The notes beneath the pieces were generated by a model. It had not been told where the DNA came from. It saw only the letters and a list, made by a program, of their open reading frames with translations, and ran no database searches. The translations under genes were made by a program, and so were the position numbers. Below are positions 28,361 through 37,986 of a DNA stretch of 64,000 nt, in pieces (positions within the stretch are counted from its first letter, which is position 1; the number at the start of each line of letters is the position of its first letter). Where the stretch lies: NCBI GenBank assembly GCA_038107835.1, contig JAYNHH010000009.1:11484-75483 (forward strand), written 5' to 3'. This stretch comes from MED-G116 sp038107835. Lineage in GTDB: Bacteria; Pseudomonadota; Alphaproteobacteria; Puniceispirillales; Puniceispirillaceae.

Positions 28361-29457
28361 CGGGCAGCCACCTGTGCTGGTACGACTCCATGGTGATGCA
28401 ATTCGGTGCAGACTGCATCAAAAACAAGATCCGGCGCAATTGTCTTGATCGCCCCTGGCTTGCCAACCTGATCGCTGGACACTGCAACCGATTTGATTTT
28501 TGGATTGTAAATCAGCGGGAGGGTTTGCGCAAAGAGACCAATGGCAGGTCGCCCACAGGCCGCCGCGATGTTGAGCAGGCTGGTATCATTGCCGACATAA
28601 AGAAGGGCGCGTTCGAGCAGGGCAATGGATTGATCAAGGGGGCGGGTGCATATGATAACCCGGCTTGCATCCGACAGCTGTGCAATCACTGCCTCGATCA
28701 GCGGCAATTCTGCATTCGCACCCATGAGACCAAAATGAAGGTGCGGGAACCGGGCGCTGATCTTCTCGATCAGCCGGGCAAAATGTGTGGGTGGCCATTG
28801 CCTGTCCACATGCATCGCGCCAACCCCAAGGATCAGCATATGCTCTGTCTTGCCAACCCCTGCCTCAGCAATGAATGTGTCGGCAGCATCACATGCGCTG
28901 GCGGTCGCCGCGATCGTCCAGTTGGTTTGTGGGGGTGAAAACCCGTTTAGCGTGGCAAACTCGGCCATTTTCGCGGTCGGATGCTGGGTGCGCGCCGCCC
29001 TGTCGAGAAACCGGCCGGCATTCAGCCACCGCGCGCTGCCGCCGATGCCATACCCCCATCGCTGCGCAATGCCGGCAAGCCAGCTGGCAAACCCATAGCG
29101 CGCGCTGTGATGCAGGATCAGGGCTTTGTCCGCCTTTACCGATCGTATATCCGTGGCAAGGCGCAGGAGACCGGAAATACCGTCATGCCTGCCCCGCTTC
29201 CCCCGAAGCGAGCGCTCAATCAACAGGATATCGGCAATGTGCGGTGTGCAGGCAAACAGATGCTGGGCATGCACTGTCGGTTTTGTGGCAAGAATGATGT
29301 CATACTCACGCGCGAGATGGTCAATCCATGGTTTGTGCCAAACCATGTCGCCAATGCCGACAAGCGGTTGAACCACCAGCAAACGAGGCCTTCGTGAGAC
29401 GCCCTTTTCGATGATCTGGTGTGCTGGCAACAATTGGCCTGGGTCTGTATCAGACAT
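28357..29457 (-). CDS. Glycosyltransferase family 9 (heptosyltransferase-like)
   Basis: A probable LPS core glycosyltransferase with GT-B fold, 366 residues. The N-terminal domain begins RPRLLVVQPLVGIGDMVWHKPW, equivalent to the ADP-heptose-binding G-GD-V start of GT9 enzymes. The C-terminal domain holds GVGAMHVDRQWPPTHFARL and YVGNDTSLLNIAAACGRPAIGLF, the classical GT9 acceptor/donor region. The chosen ATG has AAGGA about 12 nt upstream; longer in-frame forms exist but extend into non-conserved sequence. The sugar donor cannot be told from sequence. Confidence 0.86.
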   Translation of the reverse strand: MSDTDPGQLLPAHQIIEKGVSRRPRLLVVQPLVGIGDMVWHKPWIDHLAREYDIILATKPTVHAQHLFACTPHIADILLIERSLRGKRGRHDGISGLLRLATDIRSVKADKALILHHSARYGFASWLAGIAQRWGYGIGGSARWLNAGRFLDRAARTQHPTAKMAEFATLNGFSPPQTNWTIAATASACDAADTFIAEAGVGKTEHMLILGVGAMHVDRQWPPTHFARLIEKISARFPHLHFGLMGANAELPLIEAVIAQLSDASRVIICTRPLDQSIALLERALLYVGNDTSLLNIAAACGRPAIGLFAQTLPLIYNPKIKSVAVSSDQVGKPGAIKTIAPDLVFDAVCTELHHHGVVPAQVAAR

Positions 29458-29743
29458 TTTTGGGCGACATCCTTGTTGCATCATGCCAACAGCCAGACCG
29501 GGGTCTTGCTGACAGGCTCTCACTATGTGCTGCGTATATAACCACAGCTCGGACAGAGCCGCCAGCATCATTGCGTTGCATCCCCGATGCCGCAGTTCCC
29601 GACATAAGCTGGCATTTGCTGCCATAAATTTGCTAGATTATCAGCAACACAGGACGATGATGTATTTGTCGGTTGCCTTATTGGGCCAACGTCCTGTCGC
29701 TGGCCCATCATTTTGGAAATTACCAAAGGCAATTGCAGATACG

Positions 29744-30481
29744 ATGCTGAAAGCACTCATAAGGAAGCCTGTTGGCATGTTTGTTCTTAGCTGGCTGTTG
29801 GCGGCCATTGTCGCGTTGACGATGGTGACCATTCGCTGGCGCACCTACAATCCTGAGGAACGGCAGGTCATTCTGGATGATCATGATGGGTTCATTCTGG
29901 TGTTCTGGCACTCACGCATCATTGCCATGCCGTGGCTGTGGCCACGTCGCCACGCAATGAATGCCCTGCAGTCACCGCATCCAGATGGCCGGCTTTTGGC
30001 CCACACGGTCAATCATCTCGGTGTGCGCACCGTATGGGGGAGCAGCAACCGCAATGCGATGTCTGGATTGAGGGGATTGAAGCGGGTTCTTGATGCCGGT
30101 AAGGTAGCTGCGATAACACCTGACGGCCCGCGGGGGCCGGCGCGTGTCGCCGCGACTGGGCCAGTGGCACTTGCCAATTTGACAGGAAAACCGATCATTC
30201 CCGTTGCCTGGTCGGTCGACAGATTCTGGCGAGCACCTGGCTGGGACGGTATGCTCATACCGAAACCATTTTGCCGCGGTATCATGATTTGGGGCGAGGC
30301 GTTGTCGCCAGATGGCAAGACGTCTGGTAGCAGGAAAAATGGCGGCGAGCGTACCAGGGACAGAATGGAGAGCCAGCGCGAGGAGTTGGAGGTGGCACTC
30401 AATGATGTCACTGATCGGGCTGATGGGTTTTTCACAGATGAGAAAAAGGCAGATGGCGGGAAGATCATGACAGATGCCTAG
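29744..30481 (+). CDS. DUF374 lysophospholipid acyltransferase-like protein
   Basis: A 245-residue PlsC-superfamily protein of the DUF374 group, commonly found beside waaA and lpxK in alphaproteobacteria. The N terminus is a membrane helix (MLKALIRKPVGMFVLSWLL). The motif FWHSRIIAMPW has the catalytic-type histidine and TPDGPRGPAR is the phosphate-binding loop. Family alignment favours this start. An earlier ATG pair at 29657/29660 has a better-spaced AGGA and would add 28-29 residues. Its end overlaps waaA by 8 bp. The acyl acceptor is unknown. Confidence 0.9.
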   Translation: MLKALIRKPVGMFVLSWLLAAIVALTMVTIRWRTYNPEERQVILDDHDGFILVFWHSRIIAMPWLWPRRHAMNALQSPHPDGRLLAHTVNHLGVRTVWGSSNRNAMSGLRGLKRVLDAGKVAAITPDGPRGPARVAATGPVALANLTGKPIIPVAWSVDRFWRAPGWDGMLIPKPFCRGIMIWGEALSPDGKTSGSRKNGGERTRDRMESQREELEVALNDVTDRADGFFTDEKKADGGKIMTDA

Positions 30482-31790
30482 GAAAGATGTTCAAGGGCCG
30501 GGCTCGACTCTGCCCGCCTCATACAGTCTTACCTGGCGATTGGTGAAGCCATTTCTGGGCCTCATTCTCAGGCACCGCGCAAAGCAGGGCAAGGAAGACC
30601 CCGCACGCCTTCTGGAAAGATTTGGCCTGTATCAAACATCCTTGCCGAAAGGGGCTATCTGGGTCCATGCCGTCAGCGTTGGCGAGGCAGTGGCCGGCCT
30701 GTCACTGATTGAGGCACTGGCAGCGCAACTTCCAAGTCAAACTTTCATAATCACCACCAACACCGTGACAGCCGCCAAATTAGTGAATGACTGGACAACA
30801 GGGGCAAATCTGACTCATCTTTACCAGCCATTGGATCACCCGGCCTATGTCGACAGGTTTCTTGATGCGAGCGCTCCAATGGCCGCCATTTTCATGGAAT
30901 CTGATTTCTGGCCAAACCTGATTCACAAAACAGCAGAACGGGACATTCCGGTGATTTTCGCCTCCTCACAGATCTCGGATGCTGCTGCCGCACGCTGGCG
31001 CCGCCGCCCTGCCATCGCGGCCGCGGTTTTTGGAACAGCTGAACTTGTGTTAGCAGTCAATGACAAACAGGCGGGCAGGCTGTGCGACCTTGGTGCGCGC
31101 TCGGATATCGTTCATCGCGTGGGTTCGCTGAAGCTGACATCAGGAGGAATGAAAACCGACCCCAGCCTGATGGCCATGTTGAAACAGGCAGCCGGTGACC
31201 GGCGCATTTTTCTGGCCGCCTCAACACATGAGGGTGAAGATCTGAGCGTCATAAGAGCTGCGCAGGCTCTGGGGAATGAATGGTTCACCCTGCTTGCCCC
31301 GCGGCATCCCAAAAGAGGCGACACCATCGCAGCGCTTTGCCAGGACCAGATGCCTGGTGCCAAGGCACCAACACGCCGCGCCCTGGGTCAAACGCCAGCA
31401 ACAGAAGAGGTGATTCATATCGTTGATACGCTTGGTGAGATGGGTAGTCTGTTTGCCATTGCCGATGTGGTATTTCTGGGTGGATCGCTCCTGCCGATCG
31501 GCGGACATAATCCGCTGGAGCCAGCCCAATTCGGTCTGCCGGTGATCTGCGGTCCGCATCTTGCCAAAAATCAGGCAGAATTTGATGCCATTCGGGAGAT
31601 TGGCGGTGTTACTGATATCGCCAACGGTGATGAGCTTGCAGATGCCGTGAAAGCAGGCATTCTGACCGACAAAGAAAAACAAATCAGCGAAAGCGCGATG
31701 AAATCATATGCCGAGAGGGCTGGTAAACGGCCCGCCATTGCCGCAGATTACATTCTCAAGCTGCTGCATGACCGGACACCGTCACAATGA
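30474..31790 (+). CDS. waaA: 3-deoxy-D-manno-octulosonic acid transferase
   Basis: It adds Kdo from CMP-Kdo to lipid IVA in the inner membrane. The 438-residue protein shows an N-terminal membrane-anchor-like helix and the family segments ERFGLY, WVHAVSVGEAVAGLSLIEAL, the essential-Glu neighbourhood FMESDFWPNL, and FLGGSLLPIGGHNPLEPA near residue 345. It overlaps the DUF374 gene by 8 bp and lpxK by 4 bp, forming a tight lipid A unit. Whether it adds one or two Kdo residues cannot be told. Confidence 0.97.
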   Translation: MPRKDVQGPGSTLPASYSLTWRLVKPFLGLILRHRAKQGKEDPARLLERFGLYQTSLPKGAIWVHAVSVGEAVAGLSLIEALAAQLPSQTFIITTNTVTAAKLVNDWTTGANLTHLYQPLDHPAYVDRFLDASAPMAAIFMESDFWPNLIHKTAERDIPVIFASSQISDAAAARWRRRPAIAAAVFGTAELVLAVNDKQAGRLCDLGARSDIVHRVGSLKLTSGGMKTDPSLMAMLKQAAGDRRIFLAASTHEGEDLSVIRAAQALGNEWFTLLAPRHPKRGDTIAALCQDQMPGAKAPTRRALGQTPATEEVIHIVDTLGEMGSLFAIADVVFLGGSLLPIGGHNPLEPAQFGLPVICGPHLAKNQAEFDAIREIGGVTDIANGDELADAVKAGILTDKEKQISESAMKSYAERAGKRPAIAADYILKLLHDRTPSQ

Positions 31791-32791
31791 TCAAGACACC
31801 ATCATTCTGGAACAGCAGGGGTGTCATCTCGACGCTGCTTCTGCCCCTGTCAGGCCTGTGGAGCCTCGCCGGAACCGTTCGCAGATTTTTCGCACAGCAA
31901 AGCCGCGCCGAACTGCCAGTCATCTGTATCGGCAATCTTACGGTTGGCGGCACCGGAAAAACGCCGGTCGTGGCGTATCTCTATGATTGGTGTGTGGCAG
32001 CTGGCCACGCCCCGGCGATCCTGTCGCGTGGCTATGGTGGCAGCGCTACAAAGCCTCTCTGGGTTGATCCGCAAATACATGAGGCATCCATCTGTGGTGA
32101 TGAGCCATTGATGCTGGCCGAGGGACGCGATGTGATGGTTTCACGCGACCGTGTGGCTGGTGCCACCGCCATTTCGGCGCGCGGCCTGCATGATCTGATC
32201 CTGATGGATGATGGATTGCAGAACCCCTTTCTCGAAAAAGATATCAAGATTGGTGTTTTCGATGGAGATGTGGGCATTGGCAATGGTCGGGTGATACCGG
32301 CAGGGCCATTGCGCGCATCGCTTGGAGAGGGTCTTGCTGAACTTGATTTGGCGCTGATCAATGGCGAGGATAAAACCGGTCTTGCACCAACAATCCTTCA
32401 GGGGTTGCCGCTAGTTCACGCAACACTGCAGCCAGATCGGGCGGTTATTGACGAACTTGGTGACGTCCCGTTGTTGGCTTTTGCCGGCATTGGGCGGCCA
32501 GAACGGTTCTTTGTCACTGTGCGGCAATCTGGTGGCAATCTTGTCCATTGGCTCGCCTTTGCAGACCATCACGCCTATTCACAGCATGATCTGACAAAAT
32601 TGCAGGAGGATGCGGGCCGATTGGGGGCGCAGTTAATCACCACACAAAAAGACTGGGTTCGTCTGCCAACCGAATGGCGAGAGCGCATCAGATTTCTACC
32701 GGTAACAGTTGAATTGGATGATGATAGCAGATTGACCGGGGCAGTCTCTGCGGCGATCTCCACACCGCCTCAGGTCGCGGATAATGGCTGA
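31787..32791 (+). CDS. lpxK: Tetraacyldisaccharide 4'-kinase
   Basis: It phosphorylates the 4' position of the lipid A disaccharide precursor. The P-loop GNLTVGGTGKTP (GGTGKT at 54-59) and the downstream LSRGYGG and LMDDGLQNP motifs are diagnostic. The 334-residue length and an N-terminal membrane-associated helix (about 14-30) fit the family. It overlaps waaA upstream by 4 bp and the lipid A acyltransferase gene downstream by 8 bp. Confidence 0.97.
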   Translation: MIKTPSFWNSRGVISTLLLPLSGLWSLAGTVRRFFAQQSRAELPVICIGNLTVGGTGKTPVVAYLYDWCVAAGHAPAILSRGYGGSATKPLWVDPQIHEASICGDEPLMLAEGRDVMVSRDRVAGATAISARGLHDLILMDDGLQNPFLEKDIKIGVFDGDVGIGNGRVIPAGPLRASLGEGLAELDLALINGEDKTGLAPTILQGLPLVHATLQPDRAVIDELGDVPLLAFAGIGRPERFFVTVRQSGGNLVHWLAFADHHAYSQHDLTKLQEDAGRLGAQLITTQKDWVRLPTEWRERIRFLPVTVELDDDSRLTGAVSAAISTPPQVADNG

Positions 32792-33680
32792 TCCAACCGG
32801 TAAATTCATCCTGCGAAAGTTACGCCAGATTTTCATCTGGCCACTCGAGGCCGCGATCGTCTTTGTCATGTATTTTGCCGCCCGCCTGCTGCCAGTGTCG
32901 GCGGCAAGCTGGATCCTCGGTGCCTTTATGCGCCTCCTTGGGCCGCTGACGCCCTGGCATACAAGAGCAAGACGCAACTTGATAGCTGTAATGCCCGATC
33001 TGGACGATGCAGGTCAGAACAATGTCTTGAGGGCAATGTGGTGGAACATCGGGCGGGTGATTGGAGAATATCCCCACATTGCCGCACTGACACGCAGGGG
33101 CCGTGTTGAATTTGTCGGGCGGGAGAATCTGCAGGGGCTTACATCCGGCGGCTTCCTGATTGGCGCGCATATCGGTAATTGGGAAATCGGTCCCTATGCA
33201 GCAATCACCGCCGGCCAACCTGTTGCGGCCATTTACCGGCCACTTAACAATCCCCTGCTTGGTGGGCTTCTGGAACGTCGGCAGGCAACCTATGGTGGTG
33301 ATATCTATCGCAAGGGGCGTGAGGCCGCCCTTGGCATGGTCTCCGCACTGAAAAAGGGACAATTCATGTGCCTTCTGGTCGACCAGAAGCTGCGTGAGGG
33401 CATGGTGGTTCCCTTTTTTGGCCGGGATGCGACAACATCAATCAGCTACATCAAACTGGCGATCCGCAAGAAAGTGCCCGTGATGTACATGCATACCGAG
33501 CGGCTCGCAGGATGTAGATTTCGTGTCACCATTTCGCCGCCCATTCCTCTTCCCGACGTCGATGATGACGCCAGCATTCTAAAGCTGGCAACAGAAATCA
33601 ATGGCACATTGGAACAATGGATCAGACAACGGCCCGACCAATGGTTCTGGCCACATCGCCGTTGGGGTAAAGATATCTAA
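32784..33680 (+). CDS. Lipid A late acyltransferase (LpxL/HtrB family)
   Basis: It probably transfers a secondary acyl chain onto Kdo2-lipid IVA. At 298 residues it has an N-terminal membrane anchor (about 16-38), the catalytic HX4E motif AHIGNWEIG (His129, Glu134), and the downstream IYRPLNNP and VDQKLREGMVVPFFGR segments of the LABLA family. The DRRW-like C terminus reads HRRWGKDI. Position directly after waaA and lpxK supports the lipid A role. Whether it is LpxL- or LpxM-like is open. Confidence 0.93.
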   Translation: MADPTGKFILRKLRQIFIWPLEAAIVFVMYFAARLLPVSAASWILGAFMRLLGPLTPWHTRARRNLIAVMPDLDDAGQNNVLRAMWWNIGRVIGEYPHIAALTRRGRVEFVGRENLQGLTSGGFLIGAHIGNWEIGPYAAITAGQPVAAIYRPLNNPLLGGLLERRQATYGGDIYRKGREAALGMVSALKKGQFMCLLVDQKLREGMVVPFFGRDATTSISYIKLAIRKKVPVMYMHTERLAGCRFRVTISPPIPLPDVDDDASILKLATEINGTLEQWIRQRPDQWFWPHRRWGKDI

Positions 33681-33683
33681 CGG

Positions 33684-35162
33684 CTAGAACAGTCTGTCCT
33701 GACCATCATCCACCTTTGATTTTCGGGCAGGGTTCTGCGCCCTTGTTGGTGGCGCTTTGCGCGGCGTGGGTTCTGCACCCCCCGGATCGAGCAGCGCCTG
33801 TCGGCTGGCATCGGCAAAGCGTACGGTTACCATGGCACCCTCTGCCGCCTCTGCAGCCCGTTTGACCGGTGTGCCGGACCCGTCTGTCACCAGTGCAAAC
33901 CCCCGTTCGAGAACACGCTCAAAGGAATTGGCCTGCAGCAGCTTTTCAAGGGCATCAAGCGACTGGGCGCGTTTCGCGAGTTGATGGTCCATCAGCTGCG
34001 CCAGCCGCTCCCCCTGCCTCGCAACCTCTGCACCGACCTCGGCAAGTCGGCGTTCTGGTGGCCGCAGCCTGCCGGCAAGACCGGCAAGACGCAACTCGCA
34101 GCCAGTCAGTTTCGTGTCGAGCGCATTGTTCAATCCGGCGATGGCAAGATCGAGCGCCTGACCCCGTCGGTTTATCACTTCAGCCGGGTCTAGCAGCGCC
34201 CGCGCCGAGGATCGCAACAGCTCGCCCGCCATCTCGAGGCGGCGACTTACGGCACGTTGCAGCCGGGCCTGCCCCTCGTTTAATCTGGCCGCCAGTTCCA
34301 CCTGAACCGGAACCGCCAATTCCGCAGCCGCAGTTGGTGTGGGCGCACGCAGATCGGACGCATAATCTATCAGGGTAGTGTCAGTCTCATGACCAATCGC
34401 GGAAATCACCGGAATGGTGCAATCGGCAACAGCCCGCACCACCGATTCCTCGTTGAATGCCCATAAATCCTCAAGTGATCCACCACCACGGGCAACAATC
34501 ACAACATCCGGGCGCGGCAATGCCCCATCTGCCGGCATCGCATCAAATCCACGGATGGCGGCAGCAATTTGGGGTGCCGCATTCTGGCCTTGGACCAGAG
34601 TACCCCAGACCAGCACATGCACGCCGAAACGATCATGCAGCCGGTGCAGGATGTCACGGATAACGGCTCCGGTTGGGCTCGTCACTACACCGATGACCGA
34701 TGGCATCTGCGGCAGGGGTTTCTTGCGGTCGTCGGCAAACAACCCTTCTGCGGCGAGCCGGCGGCGCCGTTCCTCCAGCTGTTTGAGCAGCGCGCCCTCA
34801 CCTGCGAGTTCCATCTGACTGACAACAATCTGGTATTTCGACTGGCCGGGATAGATCGTCAGCTTGCCCGAACAGATCACCTCAAGACCCTCTTCGGGCT
34901 GAATGGCAAGATTGCCAGCCATCGTTTTCCAGCATACCGCCGCCAACGTCGAGCGTTCATCCTTCAATGTAAAATATAGATGGCCGGAGGGCGCGCGTGT
35001 CGGCCGTGAAATTTCAGCCCTTACACGCACATAGTCAAAGGCACCCTCAACCGTGGCCCTGAGGCGCGACGAAAGTTCGGAAATCGTGATGAAGGGCGCA
35101 TTGCTCTGATCGCTCTGCGCCGACATGTTTTCATCAAAAGAAGCGGGTGTCTGGTCTTTCAT
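33684..35162 (-). CDS. xseA: Exodeoxyribonuclease VII large subunit
   Basis: This is the catalytic subunit of the single-strand exonuclease that trims DNA ends. The 492-residue protein has an N-terminal OB fold (about 20-115, with GHLYFTLKDE), the catalytic domain with VVTSPTGAVIRDILHRL, VIVARGGGSLEDLWAFNEE and AIGHETDTTLIDYASDLRA, and a long helical coil. The C-terminal tail of about 45 residues is Pro/Arg/Lys-rich. Only 3 nt separate its stop from the convergent acyltransferase. The small subunit xseB is not in this window. Confidence 0.97.
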   Translation of the reverse strand: MKDQTPASFDENMSAQSDQSNAPFITISELSSRLRATVEGAFDYVRVRAEISRPTRAPSGHLYFTLKDERSTLAAVCWKTMAGNLAIQPEEGLEVICSGKLTIYPGQSKYQIVVSQMELAGEGALLKQLEERRRRLAAEGLFADDRKKPLPQMPSVIGVVTSPTGAVIRDILHRLHDRFGVHVLVWGTLVQGQNAAPQIAAAIRGFDAMPADGALPRPDVVIVARGGGSLEDLWAFNEESVVRAVADCTIPVISAIGHETDTTLIDYASDLRAPTPTAAAELAVPVQVELAARLNEGQARLQRAVSRRLEMAGELLRSSARALLDPAEVINRRGQALDLAIAGLNNALDTKLTGCELRLAGLAGRLRPPERRLAEVGAEVARQGERLAQLMDHQLAKRAQSLDALEKLLQANSFERVLERGFALVTDGSGTPVKRAAEAAEGAMVTVRFADASRQALLDPGGAEPTPRKAPPTRAQNPARKSKVDDGQDRLF

Positions 35163-35235
35163 AATGGCACCATACTATGCCATATTGCGCCAGCTGCAAT
35201 AACTTAGACACCAACATCCGGAACGGACGGGGATC

Positions 35236-36495
35236 ATGAAAATTCTTCTGGTAGGTAGCGGTGGGCGCGAGCATGCGCTTGCCTGGTCAATCTCGGCATC
35301 TGCACTTGTTGACGAGTTGGTGATCGCCCCCGGAAGCAATGCCATGACCGACTTTGGCAGATGCGTGCCGGTGGCTGCAGATGATGTCGAGGGGTTGACG
35401 GAACTGGCCATCAAGATGGCCGCCGATCTGGTTGTCATCGGACCTGAAGTAACGCTTGTCCTTGGCCTTGCCGACAGGCTGGCGGACAACAACATTGCCG
35501 CCTTTGGTCCATCCCGGATCGCGGCCCAGCTGGAGGGATCGAAGGCCTTTGCCCGCGAGGTCTGCCGGCGGCACAATATCCCACAGCCCGCCTTCGCTGT
35601 TGCCGATAATGTAGGTGACGCCAAGCAACATATCGACGCCATGGGCGGGTTCTGTGTCGTCAAGGCCGACGGGCTTGCTGCGGGCAAGGGCGTCGTTGTT
35701 GCCGACACGGCTGAAGAAGCAAAGCAGGCGGCAACTGAAATGCTTGGCGGGCGATTTGGTGCCGCCAGCCAACAGGTGCTGATCGAGGAACGCATGACCG
35801 GACCCGAAGCCTCGCTTTTTGCGCTTGTCGACGGGGCCGATTGCCTGTTCATGGCCAGCGCACAGGACCATAAACGCGCCTTTGACCAGGATCAGGGTCC
35901 AAACACCGGTGGCATGGGCGCGATTTCACCCGCACCCCTTCTCGATGACGCGTTACGTGACCAGGTCATGGCAGAAATTGTTGAGCCACTGGCGCGCGGC
36001 ATGGCCGAAGAGGGAACGCCCTATCGCGGGGTGCTCTATGTCGGCCTGATGCTGACCGAGACAGGGCCAAAGGTCGTTGAGTTCAACTGCCGCTTTGGTG
36101 ACCCGGAGGCACAGGTCATCCTGCCACGGCTGAAAACTGATCTGGTCACGGCGATTCTGGCCGTCATTGAGGGCGGGCTTGGACATTTCTCCATGCGCTG
36201 GGACGAGCGCAGCGCCGTGACGGTAGTCATGGCTGCCAAGGGTTATCCCGGTGCCTATTCCAAAGGCAGTGAGATTCGCGGCCTGACAGGGGCTGCCGGG
36301 CGCGAGGACACGCTGATTTTTCATGCGGGTACAATGATCACCACAGATGGCACTGTGCAGGCAAACGGAGGACGGGTGCTGGCTGTCACCGGCCTCGGGG
36401 CCGACGGCGCTTCAGCCCGCCAGACTGCCTATGACGCCATTGCCGATATTGACTGGCCTGATGGGTTTTTCCGGACAGATATCGCCAAAAGCTAG
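35236..36495 (+). CDS. purD: Phosphoribosylamine-glycine ligase
   Basis: It makes GAR, the second step of de novo purine synthesis. This ATP-grasp enzyme of 419 residues starts MKILLVGSGGREHALAW, has the GPSRIAAQLEGSKAFAREV linker and KADGLAAGKGVVVA glycine-rich ATP loop, and closes the metal site with EFNCRFGDPEAQVILPRL. It diverges from xseA, and its stop codon is interlocked with the tadA stop in a shared CTAG. Confidence 0.98.
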   Translation: MKILLVGSGGREHALAWSISASALVDELVIAPGSNAMTDFGRCVPVAADDVEGLTELAIKMAADLVVIGPEVTLVLGLADRLADNNIAAFGPSRIAAQLEGSKAFAREVCRRHNIPQPAFAVADNVGDAKQHIDAMGGFCVVKADGLAAGKGVVVADTAEEAKQAATEMLGGRFGAASQQVLIEERMTGPEASLFALVDGADCLFMASAQDHKRAFDQDQGPNTGGMGAISPAPLLDDALRDQVMAEIVEPLARGMAEEGTPYRGVLYVGLMLTETGPKVVEFNCRFGDPEAQVILPRLKTDLVTAILAVIEGGLGHFSMRWDERSAVTVVMAAKGYPGAYSKGSEIRGLTGAAGREDTLIFHAGTMITTDGTVQANGGRVLAVTGLGADGASARQTAYDAIADIDWPDGFFRTDIAKS

Positions 36496-36953
36496 CGCCG
36501 ATCCCGAAAAAAGGCACGCAGCAGGTCGGCGGCTGCAGCGGCCGACAGCCCACCATAGATTTCCGGTCGATGGTGGCAGCTTGGCTGATCAAAAAACCGA
36601 ACGCCCGACTCCACCGCCCCAGCCTTTTCATCAAAGGCACCAAAATACACCCGTCGCAAACGTGCATGGGCAATCGCGCCTGCGCACATGGTGCATGGCT
36701 CCAGCGTCACCCAGAGATCACAATCATCAAGACGGGATGTTTCCCGCACCCGCATGGCCTCGCTAATGACCAGCATTTCCGCATGATGAAGAGCGTTATC
36801 ATCGCGCTTCATCCGGTTTTCTGCCATGGCAATCACCTTGCCATCAGACGTGGTGACAGCTGCTGCGACCGGCACCTCACCAGCCTCCGCCGCCGCCTTT
36901 GCATGCGCCAGCAGAGTGAGCATCATTCCATCGGCTTTGATTGTCTGGTCCAT
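36492..36953 (-). CDS. tadA: tRNA-specific adenosine deaminase
   Basis: It converts A34 to inosine in tRNA-Arg(ACG). The zinc site is complete: His57 and proton shuttle Glu59 in HHAEM, and Cys87/Cys90 in EPCTMCAGAI. The length of 153 residues is normal. The N terminus MDQTIKADGMMLTLLAHAKAA is helical as in the family. Its 3' end overlaps the purD stop and its 5' end faces rluB. Confidence 0.95.
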   Translation of the reverse strand: MDQTIKADGMMLTLLAHAKAAAEAGEVPVAAAVTTSDGKVIAMAENRMKRDDNALHHAEMLVISEAMRVRETSRLDDCDLWVTLEPCTMCAGAIAHARLRRVYFGAFDEKAGAVESGVRFFDQPSCHHRPEIYGGLSAAAAADLLRAFFRDRR

Positions 36954-37071
36954 TTTGCTGTTCCTGCCACCGCCACCATCGGTGGGTAAAGCTCCGTTTG
37001 ATGCCTGTCTTACTTCTATAGACAGACGATTGGAATTTGCAAAGCCACGCGATTGCGATTACACCAGCGGC

Positions 37072-37986
37072 ATGACAAAGGATCAGAATTTTTCATTGGA
37101 CAAATCAGCGCCCAGTGAACGTATCGCCAAACGCATCGCAAGGGCCGGACTCTGTTCGCGCCGCGAGGCTGAGGCACGGATTGCCGATGGCCGTGTCAGT
37201 GTCAATGGCAAAACCATCACCAGCCCGGCCCTGAATGTGAGTTCGAGTGACAGGATCATCATCGACGGTAAACCGCTGCCAGCACGCGAACCCGCCAAGC
37301 TTTGGCGTTACTACAAGCCGCGCGGCCTTGTGGTGAGCGCACGCGACGAAAAGAACCGGGAAACCATTTTTGACAGGCTGCCATCGAATCTGCCTCGTCT
37401 GATCAGTGTCGGTCGATTGGACATGGACTCTGAGGGTCTGCTCCTGCTGACCAACGATGGTGATCTGGCCCGACATTTGGAATTGCCGGCGACAGGTTGG
37501 AGCCGCAAATACCGGGTCCGGGTTCAAGGGCAGGTTGACGAGGCCAGTCTTGGCCCACTTGCCAACGGCGTGACAATCGATGGTGTGCGGTATGGCAGTG
37601 TCCTCGCCACCCTCGACAGGCAAATGCCCAGCAATGCGTGGCTGACCATTGCCATACGCGAGGGCAAGAACCGTGAAGTCAGGCGGATCATGGAACATCT
37701 TGGCCACAGGGTTGGACGCCTGATCCGCATATCCTACGGCCCGTTTCAACTTGGCGAGCTCACCGAAGGCGGCATTGAGCCAGTCAAATCACGGGTTCTG
37801 GCTGACCAGTTGGGCATTACGGGCGGTGAGCCAGACAGCGCGAATGATGCCAAGCCAAAGCTGAGAGCCAAAGCAAAACCCAAAAGCCACCGGGGTGGCG
37901 CTGGCAGGCCAGCAGTAAAAAGAGGACAGAATGCGGATCATCGGGGGCCGACATCGCGGCGCAAAACTGGCGGACGTCGCCGGTAA
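37072..37986 (+). CDS. rluB: 23S rRNA pseudouridine synthase (RluB/RsuA family)
   Basis: It converts a uridine of 23S rRNA to pseudouridine (U2605 for RluB). At 304 residues it has an N-terminal S4 RNA-binding domain (about 17-65: RIARAGLCSRREAEARI) and the catalytic motif GRLDMDSEGLLLLTNDG with Asp117. The Lys/Arg-rich tail after about residue 245 is typical of alphaproteobacterial RluB. The ATG chosen precedes MTKDQ; the upstream frame runs antisense through tadA. The final 56 bases overlap rsmD. Confidence 0.94.
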   Translation: MTKDQNFSLDKSAPSERIAKRIARAGLCSRREAEARIADGRVSVNGKTITSPALNVSSSDRIIIDGKPLPAREPAKLWRYYKPRGLVVSARDEKNRETIFDRLPSNLPRLISVGRLDMDSEGLLLLTNDGDLARHLELPATGWSRKYRVRVQGQVDEASLGPLANGVTIDGVRYGSVLATLDRQMPSNAWLTIAIREGKNREVRRIMEHLGHRVGRLIRISYGPFQLGELTEGGIEPVKSRVLADQLGITGGEPDSANDAKPKLRAKAKPKSHRGGAGRPAVKRGQNADHRGPTSRRKTGGRRR